From contig NZ_BONQ01000155.1 of the NCBI RefSeq assembly GCF_016862795.1, positions 1 through 64,000 of the forward strand: a DNA stretch of 64,000 bases, written 5' to 3'. Origin of the DNA: Dactylosporangium siamense. Lineage in GTDB: Bacteria > Actinomycetota > Actinomycetes > Mycobacteriales > Micromonosporaceae. Positions within the stretch are counted from its first letter, which is position 1. Every line of letters starts with the position of its first letter. Made by a program: the position numbers and the translations under genes. Below, one piece after another: positions 41,301 through 51,457 of the stretch. The notes beneath the pieces were generated by a model that saw only the letters and a list, made by a program, of their open reading frames with translations, did no database searches and was not told where the DNA came from.

Positions 41301-42296
41301 CTACTCCGCCGGGACCGGCGCCTCCGCCGGCAGCAGGCCGGCCGTCCTCAGCGACCGCCACAACCCGGCCGGCACCGGATGCGCGAGCAGCTCGGCGCTG
41401 GCGGTGACCTCGTCCGGGGTGCGGGCGCCGACGAGGACCGCGGCAACCGCCGGATGACCGAACGCGAACTGGATCGCCGCGGCCAGGGGCGGCACGCGGT
41501 GCTCGGCGCAGACGGCGCGGACCGCCCGCACCCGCTCCAGCAGCGCCGCCGGCACGTCCGGATAGCCGTACGCGGCGCCGGACCGCGGCTCGGCGAGCAG
41601 CCCCGCCTGGAACACGCCCGCCGCGAACACCGCCACCCCCCGCCGCGCGCACAACGGCAGGAGCTCGGCGAGACCGGTCTGATCCAGCAGCGTGTACCGC
41701 CCGGCGAGCAGCACGCAGTCGGGGCCGGGGGCGGGCGCCTCCCGCAGGAACCGGGCCGCCACGTCGGCGTGGTTGACCCCGAGCGATACGGCCCCGATCA
41801 CGCCCGCGGCCCGCAGGTCGGCCAGGGCCTGATACGCCTCGGCGAGCGCCACCGGGTAGTCCAGGTCCGGGTCGTGGATGTGCAGCACGTCGACGCGGTC
41901 CAGCCCGAGGCGCGCCAGGCTGTCCTCGAGGGAACGCCGCACCGCCCGGCGGGTGTAGTCGAGCCGTGGCCCGACCCCGGATGGCGGGTCCGCCCAGATG
42001 TCCTGGGTGTCGGTGCCGCCGGGTTCGATGAGGCGGCCGACCTTGGTGCACAGGACGTACCCGTCGCGGGGACGGGTCCGCAGCGCGAGTCCCGTGCGGA
42101 CCTCGGACCGGCCGTAGCCGTACACCGGCGCCGTGTCGAACAGGCGGACGCCGAGGTTCCAGGCCCGCTCGACGGTCGCCGCCGCGTCCTCGTCGCTCAC
42201 CGGCGTGAACAGCCCGCCGAGCGACGCCAGCCCCAGCCCCAGCCGGCTCACCGTCAGCCCGGTCCGCCCCAGCGGGACCACGTCGTCTGCGCGCAC
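41301..42296 (-). CDS. Aldo/keto reductase of D-threo-aldose dehydrogenase type
   Basis: The 331-residue enzyme resembles D-threo-aldose 1-dehydrogenase and L-fucose dehydrogenase of the aldo/keto reductase family. The tetrad residues are in LFDTAPVYGYG (Asp, Tyr), CTKVGRL (Lys) and LHIHDPDLD (His). The GPRLDYTRRAVRRSLEDSL segment is characteristic of this subgroup. The GTG at 42296 is taken as start. It is divergent from the metallophosphoesterase gene with only 42 bp between start codons. Confidence 0.9.
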   Translation of the reverse strand: MRADDVVPLGRTGLTVSRLGLGLASLGGLFTPVSDEDAAATVERAWNLGVRLFDTAPVYGYGRSEVRTGLALRTRPRDGYVLCTKVGRLIEPGGTDTQDIWADPPSGVGPRLDYTRRAVRRSLEDSLARLGLDRVDVLHIHDPDLDYPVALAEAYQALADLRAAGVIGAVSLGVNHADVAARFLREAPAPGPDCVLLAGRYTLLDQTGLAELLPLCARRGVAVFAAGVFQAGLLAEPRSGAAYGYPDVPAALLERVRAVRAVCAEHRVPPLAAAIQFAFGHPAVAAVLVGARTPDEVTASAELLAHPVPAGLWRSLRTAGLLPAEAPVPAE

Positions 42297-42338
42297 ATCA
42301 CGAGCATGCCGGATGCGCGGCCCGGCTACGCTGGCGGG

Positions 42339-43187
42339 ATGTCACGCGTCGTCGTCCTGCCGGACCGCGGGACGCTGCTGGTGGGCACCGACCTGCATGG
42401 CAACCTGGCCGACTTCCACGCGATCGTGCGCCGCTTCGTGGAGCTGGGCACCGGGAGCCACCTGCTGCTGTGCGGCGACCTGGTGCACGGGCCGGCGCTG
42501 GCACCCCACGAGTGGCCGGACCACCTGGGCTCGTACTACACCGACGCGTCGGTCGAACTGCTCGACGAGGCGCGGCGGCTGCGGCAGCGGTTCCCGGGCC
42601 GGGTCCACTACCTGCTCGGCAACCACGAGCACGCGCACCTCGGCGGTCCCCGCCTGGCCAAGTTCCACCCCGACGAGGCCCGCCACCTCGAGGACACGTA
42701 CGGGCCCGGACGGTTCGCCGAGGTCAGGGACTGGCTCGCCGGCTGGCCCCTCGCCGCCGTCGCGCCGGCGGCGGGCATCGTGTTCACGCACGCCGCCCCG
42801 CACGCGGTCATCGGCGCGGCGGCCGACCTCGACGCGGCGCCGCTGGCCGGTCACGAGGACGTCGCGCTGCACGAGATGGCGTCGCGGAGCGTGGTCGGCG
42901 CGCTGCTGTGGGCCCGGACCACGAGCGCGGACCGGGCGACCGCGTTTCTGCGTGCCCTGCACCCCGCCGCCCGGGTCGCGGTCTTCGGCCACGACGTGAT
43001 CCGCGAGGGCCACCTCGTCGAGCACGAGCCGCTGCTGTGCGTCTCCACCAGCTACGGCTGTCACGACGGCGACAAGGTGTACCTCGAATGGGACCTCGCG
43101 GTCCCCGCCGGCAGCGCGACCGCTCTCGCCCGCACCGGCCTGCGCCGGCTCCACCCGGACGCGCCACCCGTGCACCGGCACGGCTGA
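42339..43187 (+). CDS. Metallophosphoesterase
   Basis: The 282-residue protein has the five calcineurin-like motifs in order: GTDLHGN, GDLVH, GNHEH, THAAPH and FGHD, which bind two metals. It resembles bacterial PPP-type Ser/Thr phosphatases and diadenosine tetraphosphatases more than exported nucleotidases, and has no signal peptide. The ATG at 42339 lies six bases after TACGCT, consistent with a leaderless mRNA. Substrate unknown. Confidence 0.9.
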   Translation: MSRVVVLPDRGTLLVGTDLHGNLADFHAIVRRFVELGTGSHLLLCGDLVHGPALAPHEWPDHLGSYYTDASVELLDEARRLRQRFPGRVHYLLGNHEHAHLGGPRLAKFHPDEARHLEDTYGPGRFAEVRDWLAGWPLAAVAPAAGIVFTHAAPHAVIGAAADLDAAPLAGHEDVALHEMASRSVVGALLWARTTSADRATAFLRALHPAARVAVFGHDVIREGHLVEHEPLLCVSTSYGCHDGDKVYLEWDLAVPAGSATALARTGLRRLHPDAPPVHRHG

Positions 43188-43217
43188 CCGCAAAGGCGCC
43201 AGCAGCGCCACAACAGG

Positions 43218-44894
43218 TCAGGTCGGGCTCAGTGCCAGTAAGGCGGCCCGGCCGGTGCCTTCGGACAGGACCGGCACGGCCCGCCAGTCCGCGAGCGAGG
43301 ACGGGTCCACCGGCGATTGTCCACAGAGGACATAGCGCCCGGGGGTCATCGCGGCGTGCCGGCCCGGCAGCGCGGCCAGGCACCGGCGGTGTGCCTCCTC
43401 GGCCGTGCCCGGGCCGCCGGCGACGAACGCGACCAGCGGTGCGCCGTCCACGGACGCGAAGACCCGGCAGGCATCCGGCGCGAGGGCGTCGTCGACAAGC
43501 CGCTGGACCTCGGCGAGGTCGACCCAGCAGCGGTCGACGCGCAGCCAGCCCGCCGGCCGCTCGATCGGTGGCAGGGCGAGCGCCGCGACGATGCCGGCGT
43601 GGTCGAGGTCGCCGGCCGCCGCGGCGACGAGCAGCCGCTCCAGGGCCAGGAGCAGCGCCGTGACCTCGGCCGGTCCGACCCGGCCGGTGTCGCCGCTCCA
43701 CAGGCGGGCCACCAGCGCGCCGTCGACGCTGCCGAGGTCGAAGCGGAGCAGGACGTCGGTCGCCGGCAGGTCCACCCACTGGGTCTCCGTCGCCGCGGCC
43801 CGCTCGATCTCCCGCAGCGGCCGCGGGTCCGGGGCGCGGGTGTCCATGACGACGCTGTTGAACACCGGCTCGAACGACGGCGCCACCCCACGGTCGGCGG
43901 TGATGCGGGTCGAGTGCTCATGCTGGCGGTACACGTCGTAGGCGCCGTGCAGGCCCGCCTGCAGGACCGCGCCAAAGCAGCGGCGCACCAGGGCGTCGAA
44001 GCCCGAGTCGCCGACCTCGACGGTCAGGAACGTGGACTGGGCCAGGGTGCCCACGTAGCGGAGCAGGTCAGACTCGAACCGGTTCGCCGACAGCGTGACG
44101 AAACTGCAGGTGGCGTCGCCGGTACGGCGGGAAAGCAGCGCACAGAACGCGGCCAGGACGATCGCCGGGCGGCTCGTGCCGGTGCGGGCCGCGACGTGCT
44201 CCAGCGCCATTGCCGCGGCCGTCGAGGAGATGCCGCAGGCGCCGGAGCCGCCGCCGGGTCCGGTGCGCGGCCCGGCGTACGGGTGCGCGGGCGCCTCCCG
44301 CAGCGCGCGCTCCCAGTGCCGCAGCGCCGTCTCCATCCGCCGGCGCCGGGCCGGCCGGGCCTCCAGCGCGGCCCGGTCGAGGGGCTGCGGCCGGGGTTCG
44401 CCGGGCACCCGGGCGGTGGGGTCGCGGATCAGTTCGGTGAACTCGGCGTCGAGCACCGCCAGGGCCTGGAAGTCGGCCACGATGTGCGAGCAGACCACAA
44501 CGGCGGCGCTCACACGGCCGTCGTTGACGGCGACCGCGAACCGGACCGGCGGCGCCGCGGCGGGATCGAACGGCTCGGCCCGGCACAGCGCGACGAGCCG
44601 TGCGGCGTCGAGTCCCGGGTGGACCCGCAGCGGCAGCGTGCCGGACGCGAGGACCCGCTGGACGCCGGGGTCGCCGAGCTCGTACGTGCTGCGCAACCCC
44701 TCGTGCCGGCACAGCAGCACCTCGAAGCAGTCGGCGACGTCCCGGACCGTCGTGCCGGGCGGGACGGCGAACGCGTGGTCGAGGACCGCGGCGGGCGCGT
44801 GCGGGACGTCGAGCAACCACTTCGCGATGTTGCCCTGGCCGGCGGTGAGCGGCCCGGCCCCGGACCGGTGTCCCTCGAACCGTAATCGCACCAT
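43218..44894 (-). CDS. Condensation-domain protein with adenylation-subdomain-like tail
   Basis: The 558-residue protein is a second stand-alone condensation-fold protein. Residues 1-435 match the C-domain, with the motif HHxxxDG reduced to SHIVADF: the second His and the Asp remain, the first His and Gly do not. Residues about 455-558 look like the small C-terminal subdomain of AMP-forming synthetases (LAEVQRLVDDALAPDACRVF, PLVAFVAGG, LPGRHAAMTPGRYVLC), without the adenylation core or the catalytic Lys region. The ATG at 44894 follows AAAGGA. It shares a 240-bp region with the xylanase gene, including a GAAAGTTTC palindrome. It could be an acyltransferase; no carrier protein is nearby. Confidence 0.75.
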   Translation of the reverse strand: MVRLRFEGHRSGAGPLTAGQGNIAKWLLDVPHAPAAVLDHAFAVPPGTTVRDVADCFEVLLCRHEGLRSTYELGDPGVQRVLASGTLPLRVHPGLDAARLVALCRAEPFDPAAAPPVRFAVAVNDGRVSAAVVVCSHIVADFQALAVLDAEFTELIRDPTARVPGEPRPQPLDRAALEARPARRRRMETALRHWERALREAPAHPYAGPRTGPGGGSGACGISSTAAAMALEHVAARTGTSRPAIVLAAFCALLSRRTGDATCSFVTLSANRFESDLLRYVGTLAQSTFLTVEVGDSGFDALVRRCFGAVLQAGLHGAYDVYRQHEHSTRITADRGVAPSFEPVFNSVVMDTRAPDPRPLREIERAAATETQWVDLPATDVLLRFDLGSVDGALVARLWSGDTGRVGPAEVTALLLALERLLVAAAAGDLDHAGIVAALALPPIERPAGWLRVDRCWVDLAEVQRLVDDALAPDACRVFASVDGAPLVAFVAGGPGTAEEAHRRCLAALPGRHAAMTPGRYVLCGQSPVDPSSLADWRAVPVLSEGTGRAALLALSPT

Positions 44895-44965
44895 TTTCAG
44901 GTCCTTTCCACTCCGGCCGAATGTCGCGCACCGTCATCGAATCAACAAACTATGGCGCCGATCAA

Positions 44966-44976
44966 TGAAAGTTTCA
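44966..44976. promoter_or_regulatory. GAAAGTTTC palindromic operator near xylanase gene
   Basis: TGAAAGTTTCA is a palindrome about its central base in the 240-bp divergent region 44895-45134. It shares its core with sites at 8655, 9629, 9753 and 50295 and is presumed to bind a LacI-family regulator. Confidence 0.6.
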
Positions 44977-45089
44977 GTATTCGTTTTTCGAAAATGCTGC
45001 GGCGTGCCCCTGTCAGCAGGGCAACCCTGGCCAGGGAGGGAAGCCCGGAACGGAAAAGGCGATGTCAGACGGCCACTCCGTGATGCTGA

Positions 45090-46487
<1,398 letters not shown>

Positions 46488-46497
46488 GGAGGGCCGG

Positions 46498-47811
46498 ATG
46501 CGTCTGATCAAAGCCGCCCTGGCCGCCGCGGTCCTGGCCGTCGCCGGCATCGCCCTGATCGCGTCGCCGGCGGCCGCCGCCACCCTGACCGAGGTCACCA
46601 ACTTCGGCACCAACCCGACCAACCTGCGCATGCACCTGTACGTGCCCAACACGGTGGCCGCCCGCCCGGCGGTCGTCGTGGCCGTGCACTACTGCACCGG
46701 TTCCGGCCCGGCGTTCTACTCCGGCACCGAGTTCGCGTCGCTCGCCGACCGCTACGGGTTCATCGTGGTGTACCCGTCCGCCACCCGCAGCGGCAACTGC
46801 TTCGACGTCTCGTCGCCGGCGGCCCTGCGGCGCGGCGGTGGCAGCGACCCGGTCGGCATCATGTCGATGGTCACCTACGTCCAGCAGCACAACAACGCCG
46901 ACCCGGGCCGGATCTACGTCACCGGCGCCTCGTCCGGCGGCATGATGACCAACGTCCTGCTCGGCGACTACCCGGACGTCTTCAAGGCCGGCGCGGCGTT
47001 CATGGGCGTCCCGTTCGGCTGCTTCGCCACCACCGACGGCTCGTCCTGGAACAGCACCTGCTCCAGCGGCCAGCTGAACAAGACGCCGCAGCAGTGGGGT
47101 GACCTGGTCCGGGCCGCCTACCCGGGCTACACCGGGGCCCGCCCGCGGATGCAGGTCTTCCACGGCACCAACGACACGACCCTCGCCTACCCGAACTTCG
47201 GCGAGGAGATCGAGCAGTGGACGAACGTGCTCGGGGTCAGCCAGACCCCGGTGCTCACCGATCAGCCGCAGTCCGGCTGGACCCGCACCCGCTACGGCAA
47301 CGCGGGCACCATGGCCCCCGTCGAGGGGATCAGCCTGGCCGGCGTCGGGCACAACCTGCCCCTGGCCGGGCAGGCCGCGATGGTGATCGCGTTCTTCGGC
47401 CTGTCCGGGGGTACGACCCCGACGAGCACTCCGCCCAGCTCGCCGCCGGCTTCGCCGTCGACGCCGCCGTCGAGCCAGCCGCCGGCGCCGGCCGGTGGGT
47501 GCCGCGTGTCGTACACGGTGAACCCCTGGAACACCGGGCTCACCGCGTCCGTCACGGTCACCAACGCGGGCACCACCCCCGTCAACGGCTGGACCCTCGG
47601 GTTCACGCTGCCGTCGGGGCAGACCGTCACCTCCGCGTGGAACGCCACCGTCACGCCCACCTCGGGCGCGGTCACGGCGCGGAACCTGAGCTACAACGCG
47701 ACGATCCCGCCGGGCGGGTCGACGTCGTTCGGGTTCCAGGCGAACCACTCCGGCAACACCGGTGGGCCGGCCGCGTTCACCCTGAACGGCAGCGCCTGCA
47801 CGGCCGTCTGA
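46498..47811 (+). CDS. Secreted CE1/PHB-depolymerase-type acetylxylan (or feruloyl) esterase with CBM2
   Basis: The 437-residue protein has a signal peptide (about 1-28), a CE1-type alpha/beta-hydrolase domain (about 30-300), a Thr/Pro/Ser linker and a C-terminal CBM2 (about 335-437). The nucleophile is S145 in TGASSGGMM; Asp in FHGTNDTTLAY and His in GVGHNLP follow. The arrangement matches actinobacterial acetylxylan esterases of the AxeA kind; feruloyl esterase activity is an alternative. It starts 10 bp after the xylanase gene with GAGG upstream. It would deacetylate xylan to help GH10. Confidence 0.9.
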   Translation: MRLIKAALAAAVLAVAGIALIASPAAAATLTEVTNFGTNPTNLRMHLYVPNTVAARPAVVVAVHYCTGSGPAFYSGTEFASLADRYGFIVVYPSATRSGNCFDVSSPAALRRGGGSDPVGIMSMVTYVQQHNNADPGRIYVTGASSGGMMTNVLLGDYPDVFKAGAAFMGVPFGCFATTDGSSWNSTCSSGQLNKTPQQWGDLVRAAYPGYTGARPRMQVFHGTNDTTLAYPNFGEEIEQWTNVLGVSQTPVLTDQPQSGWTRTRYGNAGTMAPVEGISLAGVGHNLPLAGQAAMVIAFFGLSGGTTPTSTPPSSPPASPSTPPSSQPPAPAGGCRVSYTVNPWNTGLTASVTVTNAGTTPVNGWTLGFTLPSGQTVTSAWNATVTPTSGAVTARNLSYNATIPPGGSTSFGFQANHSGNTGGPAAFTLNGSACTAV

Positions 47812-47820
47812 CAGCACGAT

Positions 47821-47855
47821 GAAGGGCGGGACCCGAAACCGGGGTCCCGCCCTTC
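47821..47855. terminator. Strong bidirectional stem-loop terminator
   Basis: GAAGGGCGGGACCC (47821-47834) pairs perfectly over 14 bp with GGGTCCCGCCCTTC (47842-47855) around a 7-base loop. It lies between the ends of the convergent CE1-type and GH3 genes. No long T-run follows, as is common in high-GC actinobacteria. Confidence 0.85.
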
Positions 47856-47870
47856 GCGCTTGCCGAAGCC

Positions 47871-50201
47871 TCAGTGCAACGAAATCACCGGGTGCAGCTG
47901 CCGGTCGTGGCCGACGACGCGGCGCGGGCCGGCGACCGGGACCCGCACCGCCGCGTGGACGTCCACACTGGACCGTGCGACGCGCAGCTCGACCTCGCCC
48001 GGCTCGACCAGGCGCCGCCCGTCCCGGCCGGAGTACGACAGCAGGTCGGCGTGCAGGCCGAACACGACCGTGCGGTCCTGTCCCGGCGCGAGGTCCACCC
48101 GGGCCGCGGCGATCAGCTGCCGCTCGGGCCGGGCCACCTCGGCGACGGGGTCGTGCAGGTACACCTGGACGACGGTGCTCGTCGCGCGGTCGCCGTCGTT
48201 GCGCACCGGCACCGCCACCTCGACGATGCCGTCGGTCGCCCAGCCGCCGGCGGGGGAGAGGGTGACCTCGCCCCACGCCGTGCCGGTGTAGGACAGCCCG
48301 TGGCCGAACGCGAACAGCGGCGTCGGGTCCACGTTGCTGACGCCGCTGCGACCGGCGAGCGGCGCGGCCAGGTAGGTCGACGGCTGCGAGCCGCCGGCAC
48401 CGGGGAAGCTCACCGGCAGCCGGCCCGACGGGTCGATCCGTCCACTGAGGACACCCTCGATCGCGGTGGCGCCCTCCTCACCGGGGAAGAACCCGCACAG
48501 CACCGCGGCGAGCCGGTCGACCTGGCGGGACAGCTCATACGGGCGGCCGACGAGCAGGACCAGCACGACCGGCGTACCGGTGGCCAGCAGCGCCTCGAGG
48601 AGCTCCTCCTGCCGCCCGGGCAGCCGGAGGTCGACCGCGTCGCAGCCCTCCCCGGACGTGCCCCGGCCGAACAGCCCGGACAGGTCGCCGAGGACCGCGA
48701 CGCACACGTCGGCCCCGGCGGCGGCCTCGACCGCGGCGGCGATCTGCTCGTCGTCGCCGCCGAGGACCGGGCAGCCCAGCGCGTAGGTGACGTCGTGCCC
48801 GGCCTTCAGCGCGTCCAGCACCGACGGCACGGCCACGCCCGCGGGCACGTCCGGGTGGTGCACCAGGACATGGCGGGGGAACGAGTAGCAGCCGAGCATC
48901 GCGCCGGACTCCGCGGCACCGGGACCGACGACGGCGAGCCGGGCGCCGGGGCGCAACGGCAGCGCGGACTCGTTGCGCAGCAGCACGATCGAGCGTTCCG
49001 CGAGCTGCCGGGCGAGGTCCCGGGCCTCGGGCGGGTCGATGTCCACAGTGGCGTCGGACAGCGCGGGAGGCGACGGTTGCCAGTCCTCGTCCAGCAGCCC
49101 GAGGGCGCATTTCTGCAGCAGGATCCGGGTGACGGCCCGGTCGATGAGGGCCTCGTCGACGTCGCCGGCCTCGACGGCGTCCAGCAGCGGTGCGCCGTAG
49201 CAGTTGGCGCCGGGCAGCTCGACGTCGATGCCGGCGCGCAGGGCGAGCGCGGCCGCGTCGGCGCGGGTGCCGGCGACACCGTGCAGCGTCTGCAGGAACG
49301 CGACGGAGAAGTAGTCGGACACGACCGTGCCGTCGAAGCGCAGCCGGTCCCGGAGCAGGTCGGTGAGCAGCGCCGGGTCCGCGGCGACCGGGACGCCGTC
49401 GAGGTCGGTGTAGCTGTTCATGACCGAGCCGGCACCGGCGCGCAGCGCCATCTCGAACGGTGGCAGCAGCACGTCGGCGAGCTCGCGCGGCCCGATCGAC
49501 ACCGGCGCGAGGTTGCGCCCGGCGCGGGAGGCGGAGTAGCCGGCGAAGTGTTTGAGGGTGGCGATGACGCCCGCGGACTCCAGCCCGCGCACGTAGGCGG
49601 CGCCGATCGTGCCGACCAGGTGCGGGTCCTCGCCGATGGTCTCCTCGACGCGTCCCCAGCGCAGGTCCCGGACCACGTCCAGGACCGGGGCGAGGCCCTG
49701 CTGGATGCCGAGGCGGCGCATGGTGCGGCCGATCTGCGCGCCCATCCGCTCCACGAGGTCCGGGTCGAAGCTCGCGCCCCACGACAGCGGCGCCGGGTAG
49801 ATGGTCGCCTGCCAGGCGGCCAGCCCGGTCAGGCACTCCTCGTGCACGATCGCCGGGAGGCCGAAGCGGCCGGCGGCGATGATCTCGCGCTGGAGGCGGG
49901 CGACCCGCCGGGCGCCGTCGGCGGGCGCGATCGGCGTGGTGCCGTAGGCGCGGGTCACCTGGCCGAGGCCGTGGGGGATGAGGGCGGTCCAGTCGATCGG
50001 GTCGGGCGCCTGGTCGTGCTGGTGCGGGGCGACCTCGCCGGCGGTGTCGTCGACGTCGAGCCAGGCGCCGTACATCTGCGCCACCTTCTCGCGCAGGGTC
50101 ATCCGGGTCATCAGGTCGGCCACGCGTGCGGACGCGGGCGCCGTGGTGTCCCGCCAGGTTCCGCCTGTGGTGGGCGAGGAGACGCCGCTGTCGAGTGTCA
50201 C
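47871..50201 (-). CDS. GH3 beta-xylosidase/beta-glucosidase
   Basis: The 776-residue protein has the GH3 architecture: an N-terminal barrel with nucleophile D296 in VVSDYFS and the KHFAGYSASRAGRN segment (Lys-His), a second alpha/beta domain, and a fibronectin-III-like domain at the end (about 690-775). No signal peptide is present, so it works on imported oligosaccharides. The GTG at 50201 has GGAGC upstream; longer frames start with unlikely residues. A TGAAACTTTCA palindrome is 94 bp upstream. GH3 enzymes may use xylosyl, glucosyl or arabinosyl substrates; xylan context favours beta-xylosidase. Confidence 0.9.
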   Translation of the reverse strand: MTLDSGVSSPTTGGTWRDTTAPASARVADLMTRMTLREKVAQMYGAWLDVDDTAGEVAPHQHDQAPDPIDWTALIPHGLGQVTRAYGTTPIAPADGARRVARLQREIIAAGRFGLPAIVHEECLTGLAAWQATIYPAPLSWGASFDPDLVERMGAQIGRTMRRLGIQQGLAPVLDVVRDLRWGRVEETIGEDPHLVGTIGAAYVRGLESAGVIATLKHFAGYSASRAGRNLAPVSIGPRELADVLLPPFEMALRAGAGSVMNSYTDLDGVPVAADPALLTDLLRDRLRFDGTVVSDYFSVAFLQTLHGVAGTRADAAALALRAGIDVELPGANCYGAPLLDAVEAGDVDEALIDRAVTRILLQKCALGLLDEDWQPSPPALSDATVDIDPPEARDLARQLAERSIVLLRNESALPLRPGARLAVVGPGAAESGAMLGCYSFPRHVLVHHPDVPAGVAVPSVLDALKAGHDVTYALGCPVLGGDDEQIAAAVEAAAGADVCVAVLGDLSGLFGRGTSGEGCDAVDLRLPGRQEELLEALLATGTPVVLVLLVGRPYELSRQVDRLAAVLCGFFPGEEGATAIEGVLSGRIDPSGRLPVSFPGAGGSQPSTYLAAPLAGRSGVSNVDPTPLFAFGHGLSYTGTAWGEVTLSPAGGWATDGIVEVAVPVRNDGDRATSTVVQVYLHDPVAEVARPERQLIAAARVDLAPGQDRTVVFGLHADLLSYSGRDGRRLVEPGEVELRVARSSVDVHAAVRVPVAGPRRVVGHDRQLHPVISLH

Positions 50202-50294
50202 GCTCGGGCTCCAATGTTCGTGCAGGGTGGCGCTGGGCAGGGTCGCACCGCGCGCCGCGTGCGCCGTTGCGCACGGCGCGGTCGCGGGGCACCG

Positions 50295-50305
50295 TGAAAC
50301 TTTCA
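50295..50305. promoter_or_regulatory. GAAACTTTC palindromic operator upstream of GH3 gene
   Basis: TGAAACTTTCA is the reverse complement of the site at 44966-44976, with identical flanking T/A. It lies 94 bp before the GH3 start and 20 bp after the end of the third LacI gene. Confidence 0.6.
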
Positions 50306-50324
50306 AACCGCGCGGGTCAGACGT

Positions 50325-51329
50325 TCAGACCGCGCGGGTCGACCGGCGCACGACGAGCCGGGTCGTGAGCCGCACGTGGGTCGTGTCGACCGGCGCGCCG
50401 TGCATGAGCTTGATCAGCAGCTCGATCGCGTGCTGGCCCATCGCGTGGATCGGCTGCTCGACGGTGGTGAGGGCGGGGCTGGCCAGGGCCGCCTCGGGGA
50501 CGTTGTCGAAGCCGACGACGGACAGGTCGTCGGGCACCCGCAGCCCCATCGACGCCGCGACCTCGACGGCGGCGATCGCCGAGACGTCGTTGGCGCCGAA
50601 GATGGCGGTGGGCCGGTCCGGGTCGCTGAGCAGCAGGTGGGCCGCGGCGGCCGAGGAGTCCGGGTCGTAGTCGCCGACCTGGATGAGGTCGGGGTCGACG
50701 GGCACACCGGCGTCGCCCATGGCCTCGCGGAAGCCCAGCTCGCGCTGCCGGGACGACTCCAGGTCCGGCCGGCCGGTGATCATCGCGATGCGGCGGTGTC
50801 CCAGGTCGAGCAGGTGCTGGGTGCCCAGCCTGGCGCCGTTGAGGTTGTCCGAGTCGACGGTCGGCAGGCCGGACGGGCCGGCGTGCGGGTCCACGGCGAC
50901 CACCGCGGTGCCGTAGTCGACGTCGATCACCGTCGGCGTGACCAGGACCGCGCCGTCGATCAGCGTGCCGGACAGCCGCGACAGGTAGCGCTGCTCCCAG
51001 CCGGCCTGGTCGCTGGTGCGCCCGCCGGCGGAGTAGACGACCAGCTCGTAGCCGGTGCCCTTGATCGCCTTCGCGGCGCCCTTGAGCAGCTCGGTGCTGA
51101 ACGGCTCCAGGTCGGCGACGAGGATGCCGATGACGTTGGTCTTGTGGTTGCGCAGGCTCTGCGCCACGAGACTCGCCTCGTAGCCCAGCTCGCGGATGAC
51201 GGACTGGACGTGTGCGCTGGTCGCGGCGGACACCCCGTAACGGGCGTTGAGCACCTTGGACACCGTCGCCACCGAGACGCCCGCGGTCGCGGCGACGTCC
51301 CGGATCGTGATTCGAGAACTGGGCTTCAC
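50325..51329 (-). CDS. LacI-family transcriptional regulator (third of three)
   Basis: The 334-residue regulator has a LacI helix-turn-helix at residues 5-55 (ITIRDVAATAGVSVATVSKV, LNARYGVSAATSAHVQSVI) and a sugar-binding domain. The recognition helix VATVSKV differs from the VPTVSKV/PPTVSKV of the other two, and the hinge has LNAR, not LNGR. The GTG at 51329 lies six bases after TACTCT, so a leaderless mRNA is likely. It is divergent from the second sugar importer, with GATAACGATATC between. It probably controls that importer and perhaps the GH3 gene downstream. Confidence 0.92.
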   Translation of the reverse strand: MKPSSRITIRDVAATAGVSVATVSKVLNARYGVSAATSAHVQSVIRELGYEASLVAQSLRNHKTNVIGILVADLEPFSTELLKGAAKAIKGTGYELVVYSAGGRTSDQAGWEQRYLSRLSGTLIDGAVLVTPTVIDVDYGTAVVAVDPHAGPSGLPTVDSDNLNGARLGTQHLLDLGHRRIAMITGRPDLESSRQRELGFREAMGDAGVPVDPDLIQVGDYDPDSSAAAAHLLLSDPDRPTAIFGANDVSAIAAVEVAASMGLRVPDDLSVVGFDNVPEAALASPALTTVEQPIHAMGQHAIELLIKLMHGAPVDTTHVRLTTRLVVRRSTRAV

Positions 51330-51335
51330 GAGGGC

Positions 51336-51359
51336 AGAGTAACTTCCGATAACGATATC
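51336..51359 (-). promoter_or_regulatory. Leaderless promoter and GATAACGATATC operator of third LacI gene
   Basis: The -10 TACTCT (51341-51336) lies six bases before the GTG at 51329. GATAACGATATC (51348-51359), a near-perfect dyad with central CG, is in the promoter spacer and is different from the GAAAGTTTC sites. TTGACA at 51368-51373 on the plus strand may be the -35 of the divergent importer, but no good -10 follows. Confidence 0.55.
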
Positions 51360-51457
51360 AACAACGATTGACAAGCCTCGTTCCTGAGGCGGAGACTCTG
51401 CGGTCATCGAGGGCCGAGCCCTTTGGCTCGGCTCGCCCCCGTCAGGAGATGATCACT

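Noticed and set aside
3110-44894. NRPS biosynthetic cluster
   Set aside because: Two condensation-fold proteins are present, but no adenylation core, carrier protein, thioesterase or tailoring set, and they are 39 kb apart.
47874-50297. 807-codon open frame antisense to GH3
   Set aside because: The GH3 catalytic motifs lie on the minus strand; the plus frame has no recognisable features.
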